The translations under genes and the position numbers were made by a program. A stretch of DNA of 64,000 bases from Amborella trichopoda (lineage: Eukaryota > Streptophyta > Magnoliopsida > Amborellales > Amborellaceae), in assembly GCF_000471905.2 (NCBI RefSeq), contig NW_006499563.1, positions 3,867,372-3,931,371 on the forward strand, in the 5' to 3' direction. Under the pieces are notes generated by a model that ran no database searches, was not told the origin of the DNA, and worked only from the letters and a program-made list of their open reading frames with translations. Positions 33,256-43,484 of this stretch are shown here, one piece after another; position 1 is the stretch's first letter, and each line of letters begins with the position of its first letter.

Positions 33256-36226
33256 TGTCACGACCCCGCCCCCTGACCCCTACCATCCCAAACTGGAGGG
33301 CAACAGAGTGGGATCACAATCAGAGTTCGCGTACGTCACTCAGGTGGGAGTGAAATCAACACGTGTTTATAGTGCGGAATCAAAGCAAACAACGAGAAAT
33401 AAAACTAAAATACACAAGAACCACAACAAAAGCTAGATAAATTTAATCCAAAAGTCATATACATATACTATCTCCAAAATTCTTTACAATATCTAGCATA
33501 TTACAATTCATCCAAGGCACCAAGCCTATTAACAAACTTACAAAGCTTCACAAACAACATTATACGACCGAAGGCCAGCTGACACCTACAACGACGAGGA
33601 GATCTTCTAGTCGAGTGCGAGCCTTCAATCCATCAAACACGATCACCGTTCACCCGTCTTCGACCTACAGCAGTCAATCTACAAGGGTGGAAGCAAAGGA
33701 ATGAACTAAAAGGCCCAGTAAGTAGATCATGACATCATGCTTCCCTTCCTATGAATACTATCTCACAACACAGATCAAGGTTCTAAACCATGCTCATAAA
33801 GGAGGAGTCATGCATTACAATTATGTCATAATTTAGGATGATGCTTTTCATGATAGAGCAGGAACAATATAAGATACCCGAATTCTCATTTGTTCAATAC
33901 TATAGTTATCATTCACCTTCATAGTGCGGATAATGAATACCATATGAATTAGCAGTTCAGAAAGACCTTTTACTCAAGAGTATCATCATATACATTTCTC
34001 AATATCACTCATTCATCTATAACTTAACATATTCTACAATATACATACTTATCACAATGGAGCATACTCTCATTTCATAATAAAGCATATTTTCATCCCA
34101 TAGTACTCACAAAATAGTAGCATCAGTATCATAAAATAGCAGTATCAGTATCACAAAATGGTAGTATCAATATCACGGAATGACAGTGTCAGTCTCACAG
34201 AATGTGAGTATCAGCATCACCTTTTAAAAATATCTGATTCACAGAATAACAGTGTCCATATCGCAGAATAACAGTATCATATTCACATAATAACGGTATC
34301 CATATCACAGAATGAGTGTTACAACCACAATTTCAAGCCGTAATATCTGGTTGTAAACGGGGTCATAACTTTTGATTCGTTTGGAATTTGAAGATAGTTC
34401 CATAACCAATTTTACACTAGACACATCTATCTTTCAAATCGGGTGGTTTCAAAACAATTGGACCCTCTTAAGCCCCTCAAAAGTTCAAAAGAATGGAGAT
34501 ATTTTATCTGAAATCTGTTGTGTAATGAAGGCAGGGACATATCTTTAAAATTTACTCCATAATTCATAATAAAAAAGAAATTCCAAAAAGTGCTCAACAT
34601 GGGAATTTAATCTAACTCATGAAATGTTAAAATGGTAGTGGTTTGGAAGAAAATGGACCCCTTTTGTCAGTCAAAGTTCGTGGCGACAGAGGCATAAATT
34701 TTGAGTTTTATAAAAGTTGTCCATAATGACATATTATTATAATAAAGCACATAACTCTCAAATTAGAAAGAATTTCAAAAAGTACTAAACATGTGATCTC
34801 AATTTTACTCAAAAAAATTTCAAATGGCAGTGGTTTGGAAGAAAACGGACCTCATTTGATTGGTCAAAACCCTTGACATCAGAGACTTCAGTTCTGCTTT
34901 TTTACCAAAACTATCCACAGTGATCTATTGGCATGTTTCGAAGTATAACTTTACATTAATAAAGAATCAGAGCAAGATGTGAACATGAACATTAAAATAG
35001 ACTCAGAAATATTTTCAATGATGGTGATTTTGTGTCATTTGGACTTCAATTTCTTAGTCAGACTCTCAATAAAACAGAAGTAACATTACTAGAAATTATC
35101 ACAGTCTACTAACAATGACATACATGTATAAAACGAGCTATATCTTCCAAACTATCAAGAATTTCAGCTAGTTATACACACCAAATTCAAAGTAGACTCA
35201 TAGAAATTTCAAATTGTGGTAATTTGAGGCCAATTTAATATCATTTTCTTGGTCACAATCTCATCACAAAAGCATGTAAATTCCTTGAAAAATCCTAGTA
35301 CAAACATGACACATTCCAAAGACTATCCCATAACTTCAAATCCATAGAAGATAACAACATGAAACCTTTTTTATCTTAAAATAGGCTCATACAAGCATCA
35401 TTCTACAAAATTTCAGGATCCACAAGAGTGATACAGTGCCCAACTTATCATACAAAGAATTCCTAATTGTTGAAAAAACAGAACACAAACATACATGCTT
35501 AACTTCAAGCCTACTCCATGATTTATTCATACTTTAATCACACTTTATTCATGCTTAATTCATAGAATTTATACTTAAATCTCATACTTAAGAATTATAC
35601 TTCATATTATGGAACATATAATAGCATAATCTACTTACCTTGTTCTTCAATGGTGATCCCAAGTCCTTCACACACCTCACTCTTCAAGTCTCTCAACAAT
35701 GGGCACAAAGGGATGGAATTTCTAAGGGTTTAAAGGGGGAAAAACTTGGGGGAGAGAGAAAAGGTGCAAACTCTTGATAAGGAAGGGGTGAGGCTACTTA
35801 TAAGCATAAAGGTGAGGTAACATGCAAGTGGCAAGTGTCATGGAATGATATATAAGTGGCTCACATGGCAAACATGTGGCACTCATACAGGCACAGAATA
35901 AAAAGGTTTCCCCTTAGCATTTACGCCTGGCGTTACACAGCCGGCGCTACACTCACAACGATAATGCTCTCTCTCTACACAGGCGGTTCCGGCTCTTCTC
36001 TGTCTCTTCACAACCAGTGCTGCTCCTCATTCACAAACAGCGATAAGCCTATAGATGGTGCTAGCCTCTTTCACAACCGGCGATAGGCATATTTTCATAG
36101 TCGATGCTAGGCCCCTTTTCACGCACGGCGATGCCTTCTTCCTTAGCTCGGGGCCTGGGTCTGGGCTTCCTTTACTTATCTCTATTGCAGTGAGAGTCTT
36201 AAGTCCAGAAAATTGTGGTCCTTTCA
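33256..36226 (-). mobile_element. Element F: LTR of a different Ty3/gypsy element (3' LTR or near-solo LTR)
   Basis: About 2.97 kb. On the minus strand it starts TGAAAGGACC right after a polypurine tract (TTTAAGGGGGATGA, 36,227-36,240) preceded by GGGGACAAAATCC. It ends GGTCGTGACA at 33,256. The polypurine context and the GTGACA end are typical of Ty3/gypsy chromovirus (Tekay/Del-like) LTRs, but without pol the lineage is an inference. It interrupts the integrase of element B; the base run GGTCA just outside 33,256 could be one copy of a 5-bp target duplication. It contains an AT-rich minisatellite. Confidence 0.65.
34100..34325. repeat. Degenerate 24-bp-type minisatellite in F LTR
   Basis: Repeated AGTATCAGTATCACAAAATG-like units, about nine copies with variable spacing, between about 34,100 and 34,325. 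Most share CAGAATAACAGTATC or a close variant. No function is suggested. Confidence 0.7.
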
Positions 36227-36300
36227 TCATCCCCCTTAAAAAGGATTTTGTCCCCAAAATTATATATATGAAATCTAACAATCGAGGGAGGCCATCCATG
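36227..36300 (-). mobile_element. Element F polypurine tract and end of internal region
   Basis: On the minus strand, GGGGACAAAATCC and TTTAAGGGGGA directly precede the LTR start. This is the layout at the 3' end of Ty3/gypsy chromoviruses. Nothing recognisable as pol lies further upstream, so the internal part of F is mostly missing or replaced. Confidence 0.6.
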
Positions 36301-37150
36301 CAGCTACTACTGTCTCATCCAACTGTCTACAGTCTTATATTTAGCATTTCATAGTCTATGATTCACACTTCACACACAGTGTCATGCACTAACCATTCAG
36401 ATACCTTAGCAATTCAGACACCCTATTAACCCAACCAGCCAACAATAACAAGTTACCACACATAAATCAAATCAAGCCATGCAACTCTAAACAATTTCAT
36501 CAGTTCAGCCACTACCAGCTGATGATCAGCATCAGTCTCCAATTAGGTCTGACAATACTCACAAAGCGGCACCTTAAAAGCATCAATCATACAGTGTACT
36601 CAGAGCACGCACCACAAAATTACAAAGACATGAAATTAGAAAGGCAGGTCCTGCGATATGCTCAAAGCAAGCACCATAGAGTCACAAAATCTCAAATCAG
36701 AGAGCTGGGTCCTGCAATTCGCTCAGAGTAGGTACCCCATCAATATCAATCGTGCGATGCACTCAAGGCACGCACCATAGAAACACAGAGCCAGGCCTTA
36801 CAATACGCTCAAAGTAGGCACCACGATACAATCACAATATCAGGTCCTACAATACACTCAAAGCAGGCACCACAGAAACACAAAATCAAGCCCTACAATT
36901 GCTTACAGCTCAAAATTGAAGTGATCTATCAGTGAAGATCGCTCAAATCTGACACTGTAAACTGATAAAATATGAAAGAAATGGTAGAGAAAGTGGGAAC
37001 AATCGAATTCAGATCTGCCCAGAAAGAGCAGATCTACTCTCATATCTATGGTGGAGCCAGCATGATCCAAAACATTTCAAAATATGATTTTAAAGCAAAT
37101 TAACATAATAACAGTCAAAATAAAATAAAACAGTAAGATAAGAAGAAGGA
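36300..37150. repeat. Degenerate tandem repeat of about 75-85 bp, unclassified
   Basis: Between about 36,585 and 36,900 units recur with CCTGCGATATGCTCAAAGCA, then CACCATAGA, then CACAAAATC. About four to five diverged copies are seen (near 36,590, 36,650, 36,715, 36,790 and 36,850). The flanks (36,300-36,580 and 36,900-37,150) show no gene. It may be non-coding sequence of element G, or of F. Confidence 0.6.
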
Positions 37151-38066
37151 AAAGTGAAGAAAGCGATACCGAACCCAGCCAGATGGCTCGGGACTCCCGA
37201 GCCTTATGGGGCTCGCCCGTATTAGAACCGGTCCTCTTTTGTCTCTCTGATCCGAATATTAGCTAGCCAATCTTTTCAATTAGGGTTTTTCCCTAAAGAT
37301 AGATTTGGGTTTCTCTCAGGAGGCTAAGGTTTCTCTCTCTGTAGTTCCCTCAAGTTTAGTCTCTATCTGTCTTGTCTTTTTATTTCTGCTAGGTTTCTCA
37401 TCTATATCGGGTTTTCATCTCTATCTCCTGTATTTTCTTTCTCTATATCAGGTTTTCTCTCCGTTTCCCCTTAGTTTCTCCCAGTCTCTCTCGATCTCCT
37501 CCCCCCACCCCCCTTAGCGTTTCTCTCGTCTCCCCTTAAATGGTTCCCCCAAGAGAATCTAAAAAGGGGGAAATTATCTTGGGGAGAATATCTCCCAAAA
37601 CCAATGTATTTACCCAGTCAAAGCATGTTTTGGAGGCTCATGGATTTGGGCAGCACAAGTCGTGTCGCTTAGGCGACATGTTTCGTGTCACCTGGATGTT
37701 TCGTGTCGCCTGGGGGGCACATTTCGTGTGCCCTGGGCGGAATGTTTTGTGTAGCCTGGGCTGCACGTTTCGTGTCGCCTGGGAAGCACATTTCATGGCG
37801 CCAGGGCGACACAATTCATGTCGCCTGGGCGACACAATTCATGTCGCCTAGGACGCACAAGTCGTATCGCACAAACTAAATTTTGTCAAAATCGAGATAT
37901 TTCACTTTTGATGTGTTCCTCAACCTCTCGTGAAGCTCTCAGAGAAAATTTGGGTCAAAACAATTTTTTTTACTATTTTTAATTATTATTTTTTGGTAAA
38001 ACATGGCATGTAAGAGTCTGGGCTTGGAAACTGTAGAATTTCCAGTTCTAAAATGCGGTGTCTACA
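37150..38066 (-). mobile_element. Element G: LTR (3' end) of another Ty3/gypsy element
   Basis: On the minus strand an LTR starts TGTAGACACC at 38,066, directly after a polypurine tract GCCAAAGAGGGGCAAC (38,067-38,082). This start and tract layout is well known from plant Ty3/gypsy LTRs. The far end was not found; 37,150 is only a lower guess. The LTR holds a GC-rich palindromic array (37,650-37,870). Confidence 0.55.
37650..37870. repeat. GC-rich palindromic tandem repeat in G LTR
   Basis: About eight copies of a roughly 24-bp unit resembling TTCGTGTCGCCTGGGCGACA. TGTCGCC and GGCGACA are complementary, so each unit is palindromic. Open frames on both strands here encode repetitive peptides and are not genes. 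Confidence 0.8.
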
Positions 38067-39504
38067 GTTGCCCCTCTTTGGCACTCCCTGTCCTTCGAGG
38101 GACAGTTGGGTGGCAAACAAGTAGACACGCTGGCAATCCCTGTCCTTCGAGGGGCATGTGAACGTCAAAGATAAGGCAGACATTTTAAATTTCATCCCGA
38201 GGTCACGTGGCAGAGGGCACACCAATTATCCCTCCAAGTCATTGCGCTTCCAAGCTCACCCCCTAAGGCATTTTCATCCTAGGGTTTTCGGCGTGAGATG
38301 ACGGCGACCTCGCAAGCTTGAAACTCAAGGTGGATTTTATAGCCATGCTACTCGACTTCAAGGGTTTTTCAGTTTGAAAATTTTCACCCTTGCAATTTCT
38401 TTGATTTCCTAGGAGTTTCCCAAGGCTATTTATAGGAAAGTTATTCTATAGGAAGAAACTTGTCTGGCCGAATCTGAAGAGAGAGACGAGGTAGCAATGT
38501 GGTAAATGCGGCAAATGCGGTATTCATCATATACAGGTGTCCAAGCTCCTTCGTTTTAGAAAATGTTGTAGAAATTTTGAAAGTAGGGGGAGATTTGAAA
38601 TTGAACTCGGAGCAGGGACAGGTTACGATTTTAACAAAGAAACTAAAGTTTTTGAAATAACAGACACATAGTGAAAATTTTGAAGAGAGAAAGATATTTT
38701 GAAAAACAAAGTTGGTTAGGAATTTTTACTTCTACAACCACAGAGTCCTCTAAGAAGTTTAGCGTCGTGCAGTAATGGACCATACACCCAACCCTTTTAC
38801 ATCGTACGAGGATAAACGTTTGAACAAGGTGGTCATGCCTTGAACATGTTGAACAAGAAGGTTGTGCCCTAAACAACACTGAACAGGGTGGTTGTACCCT
38901 TAACGCATCCAAAACTTTTACGTCGTACGAGGCTTGACATGTGAACAGGGTGGTTGTACTTGGAACACATTGATTAGGGTGGTTGTGCCCTGAACATATC
39001 CGAAATTTTACATCGTACGAAGCTAGACGTTACCTGCCTCGTCCCTTTTACGTCGCACGAGTTTGACGTTGAATTGGATATACCCTACCTTTAGCGTCAA
39101 ATGGGGTTAAACGTGTGAATACGGTGGTTGTGCCCTGAACATATTGAACAGGGTGGTTGTGCCCTGAACTCATCCGAAATTTTACGTCATACAAGGCTTG
39201 ACGTTACCTGTCTCAAATCTTTAACATCTCATGAGTTTGACGTTTTTTCCTATCTTGATTCTTTAACATCGCATAAGTTTGACATTTTTCCTATCTCAGC
39301 TCTTTAATGTCGCACGAGTTTGACGTTTTAGCTCGGGTTTTTAACGTCGCATGAGTTTGATGTGTTAGCTCAGTTTTTTAACTAGCATGAGTTTGACGAT
39401 CTGAATCCGGGTCGGTAGTTAAGGCTCATGCCACCACAAAGCAAAATATTTTTCTGAAATTGGTTGGCAGTTTAGACTCATGCCACCGAGGAGCAAAAGA
39501 TTTT
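38067..39504 (-). mobile_element. Element G 3' untranslated region with interleaved repeats
   Basis: Upstream (on the minus strand) of the G LTR. Two motifs alternate between about 38,780 and 39,400: a GGGTGGTTGTGCCCTGAAC unit (about seven copies) and a TTTTACGTCGCACGAGTTTGACGTT unit (about ten copies). Near 39,420-39,515 a GGTTGGCAGTTTAGACTCAT unit occurs twice. Tandem repeats downstream of pol are known in Tat/Ogre elements. No coding sequence is seen. A TATA-like CTATTTATAGG lies near 38,430 but its relevance is unknown. Confidence 0.6.
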
Positions 39505-41433
39505 GAAATCGGTTGGCAGTTTAGGATTATATGGGTCAAGTTTTTGCTTAATCGGGCGCTTCAAGACAAAGTCATGGGTAAAAGACCGAAAAGGGGTTGG
39601 CCGCACACTATTCTCGTGCACCCTCCCTACACCAAATTACCATTAATGGTGACATTTTTAGAGTCTTGGTTAGTGACTTTCAGGAGCCATATCTCACTCG
39701 TCTCTGGTCGAATCATGCTCAAATTTTCTTAGCTGTTTGTCTCGTCAAGGCGAATGTTTCGATATGTGGCATGCCTCGTCACGATGCTCGAGAAGGGAGA
39801 AACGTTAGAGAGAAGTGAAAAAAATTTGAAGGAAGTTGTAAGAAATTCAACAACGATACGTCCCACTCGAGCAACCATATCACGGCGCTCGCGCATCAGA
39901 TTAACACAAGACCAGTTTCATTATGTGCATAAGGTTCAGGGCTACGATTGGTCCAAAATCCATGCGTGATGAACAGTTGGATTTCACATGCAAAGCAGAT
40001 AAATTTGTTGCAAATTTCAACATCATAATTCAAATTCCGACCAAAAATACCCAAGACTGCAAAATTTTCTTCCGGGCACGAAATCGAGCTGTGTTTGTTG
40101 CCACGCGATCATGACGGTATGCTCAATGCAATACATCGAATAAATCACGAAGAAACATCCAGATATGAGCACATTATCAATCAGAAATTTTCAAGATTCG
40201 CACGAATTTCAAGTGGCATGATTGTGGCTTAAAAAAACAATCCATGGCTCGAAGTTGGCATCAAGTCGATCGCCATGACAAGCCCTACAAGAAAGCAATA
40301 ATATTTTTTTCAAATGGGCACTAGAGCGACCCCGGATCATTCATGGAAGATCACGTACGTTCTAGGGCAGCAGCAGGGACTGTTTTGGAATTTTATGTAT
40401 TATTAGGTATAGGAAAAACAGTCATTTTGCACCCATTTTTAGATTTTATTTGAATTCAAATAAATTATAATTATCATCAATTGGGATGTTTTTGGGAATC
40501 CACCCATGTTTGGGCCCAATTCTATAAATACATGCTAAACCTAATTATAGAAGGCTTCCCTCATACTTTCAATTCATTAATAAAGTTCATGTTTTTTACT
40601 TGAGTTGGAGAGGCACATCTTGAAGAGAGAGAGAGACAGAGGAAAGAGAAGAAAAAGTCTGGTACCTCTCGTTGATGGTAACTTTCTCTCTCCTCCTCTT
40701 TTCTCTCTCCTCTTTCTTTCTTTCCCTATTATCTTCCTTCTTTTTCTATCCTCTTTTCTCTCTCCTCTTTCTTTCTTTATCTCTCTTCCTTTTCTTCTCC
40801 ATGTCTCTCTCATTTCATCTCAAGTATGCACGACAGTAACCATTGTCGTGGATGTCTCTATCTCTTTCTCTCTCTTCTTCTTCTTTCCTCTTTTCTCTCT
40901 GTTTTCTTTCTTTTTTTATTTCCCCCTCTTTCCTAATCTTCTCCTTCCTTCGGTCCTACTTTCCTTTCCCATTTCTCTTCCCTAAACCTTCTTTCTTCCT
41001 CTCCATCTTTCTTTCTCTCACCTTGTTACTTCTTCTCTCTCTCTTCCCCAGTCGTGAATGGCGATACCCATCGTCGGGCATCACATTTTCATCCTTCCCT
41101 TATCCTTTGAAAATATGCACAGTGAATCGGGCCTTAACTCAAGTGGCAGGTCGGCCCTCTGTCCAGGATTCCCCTTCCCCATGTTGTGCACGGCGATGCC
41201 CATCTCCGCGCATGACATTCCTTTCCTCATTCTGTGACAAGGACGTAGAACCGGGCCCTTCCCTAAGCGGTGGGTCAGGTCATTTTTGAGTCTCATACGA
41301 CACGAGTGGCGATGCCAAGCTCCACATGTGTCTTTCTCTTTCTCATTCATGTCTCTCTCTTGTCATGGATGATGGAAACCCATCACTGTCCATGTCCTTT
41401 CTCTCTCTTCTTTGCTCTATCATGGACGGCTGG
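39505..41433 (+). mobile_element. Partial LTR of the B family, plus strand
   Basis: Matches the B LTR from about 330 bp inside its start (22,790) through the TATA-like box (40,521-40,533), the pyrimidine tract (40,620-41,080) and the first palindrome units (41,345-41,430). Among the copies here it resembles B most closely. Its orientation and position allow it to be the remains of the B 3' LTR, but an independent insertion is equally possible. Confidence 0.7.
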
Positions 41434-43484
41434 TTAGGTGCCTTGATCTTGATGAAGAGAAGAGGGCAAGGCAGTAAAGAGGGGGCAAGTCCGGGCATCT
41501 ATAAACATCGTGGTGGGCAATGTAAGGAGGCGGCGCATCCTTTGTGGACGGCTAGCTCTTGGCAAGACACACGACGATGGTTTCTCCTGAGTCATGCAGC
41601 GATACATGTGCGACGCAAGGAGAAGAGATAGGTACAGGACACACAGAGGAAGCTCACAGATGGCGATGGGTATTGTCAGGGCCTCTAGTGGGCGGCGATA
41701 GGTATCGTCATCTGCATTAGATGCACAGTTGAGGAAGATTCCTGCAGGTGGCAACACACTTCGCCTTCAAGGTTCTTCACCGAGATGTCAAAGCTACGTC
41801 TGTGGGTGGCAATGGGCAGCACCTGTCTACAGACTTCACTGAAAGAGAGAGAGAGACAGACGAAAAGGAGGGAGAGAAGACTTGTGCATGGTGCTACCCT
41901 CGCCATGCACGACCTATGAGGCCAAGGGAGAGGCATGCATGGCACTGCCACTGCCGTGCACAACCTCCACGAGGGACTCAGAAGCAGAAGAGGGAGAAGA
42001 GAGGGGAGAAGGGAGAGAAAAGAAGAAAAGAAAAAGAAGAGAGAGAAGATTTACCTCAACCCTAGGGGTATCAGTCGAAATTTTCTCTCACCTCACCCTC
42101 TCTCTCAAGAGCAACATCACAATTGTAAGAAAGAGAAACTTGTATTAAGTGAAAAATCTCTCTTATATGTGTCTCTCTTCTCCCTTTTTTGCATATAATG
42201 ATGGCACATATATAGAAGTATGCCCCAAATATGGGTGGATGATCAAAAGTAACCCTAATTGCTGAAACTAAGATTAAATTGGTTTAAGAGAAATTAGAAA
42301 ATAGGGTGCAAAAAGAAAGATTTGCACCTTCCTAATAGATAGTGGAATTCTGGAAGAGTCCTTATGTTTCCCTAGGACTTGCGTGTTCTTACATGGCTGA
42401 TCTGGGGTCATTCTGATGCCCAGTTGATCGTAAGATGATTGTTTTCTTATAGGGCTCAGCATGGCGATCGATTTGATAACGACTTCGAGCCATGGATCAT
42501 CTTCTTGGTGCACGATCATGTGACTTGAATTTCGAGTAGATCTTGAAACTTCAAATCGATAGTGTGTTCGTTCCTTGATGTTTTTCTTTGTTTTCTTCTT
42601 TGAATCACATTGAGCACGCCACTACGATCATGGGGAACAAAACGCAGCTCGATTCCGTGTCCAAACGAAGATCTTGCAAGTTTGGAATTTTGGCTAGAAT
42701 CAAGGATTCTAGCAACGAAATTTGCATTTTGTTCGTTGGCTTCGTGTGGGAAATCCGACCATGCATCATGTATGGGGTTCGGGTCAGAGATGGCCCGAGG
42801 CCTGACTCCTGCAATAGAATTAGTCTCGCGTCGATCGGGCTCGTGAACGGTGTGATTTGACGCTGCTGAATTTTCTACACTTTCTTCATGGAACAGCAAC
42901 TTCTCTCTTGCCTATCTTCACGCTCAGATATCGTCACGGGGCGTGCCACATATCGAATCGCTCATCCTGACTAGACGAACATGCTCACCAAATTTGAGCA
43001 CGATCTGAAGTGGGAAGGAAGAGATATGAGCATCAAAAGTCACTGGTCCTGACAGTCCCTTTAATTGTGTAGTGTTGCAGGGTGGCCGCACTGGAATAGT
43101 GTGTGGCTCCTCCTGTTTCACTCTTTCGCCTATAACTTCTTCCTGAAGTGTCCGTTTGGGCTGAAACTTGACCCCTAAGGGTTTTCAATCGTGTCGGATC
43201 CAATGGTGGTTGTCCCCATAGTAATTTGAGATGCTGAAAATATAGCTCTAGTTGTAGGGGTCCATTTTAAGGTGCTAGAGGTCGATTCTGTTGGAAATAT
43301 TTCTCAGTCTGCACTGCCTCAGATATGTCAGAATGTGATGAAACTTGACGTGAGACTCTTAAGAGACCTCATGAAGATCTTGGCCAGTTCTGGGGCTATT
43401 ATGAGGTTGTCTGAATTTTCCACTACTTGATAGGCCTTTATTGAGCGGGGGCCTCATGTTGATGAAAAATACCTTCCAAGTGCA
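41434..43484 (-). mobile_element. Partial LTR of the A subfamily, minus strand
   Basis: It starts near 43,484 on the minus strand and aligns with the A LTR (9,082 to about 7,000), including the promoter-proximal part and the CTCTCTC-rich region near 42,080. It ends at the plus-strand LTR piece at 41,433, so the two LTRs face away from that junction. No second LTR or internal region of this copy is seen. Confidence 0.65.

Noticed and set aside
37540-37879. Open frames on both strands near the G LTR
   Set aside because: They are translations of the palindromic 24-bp repeat and have no gene-like features.
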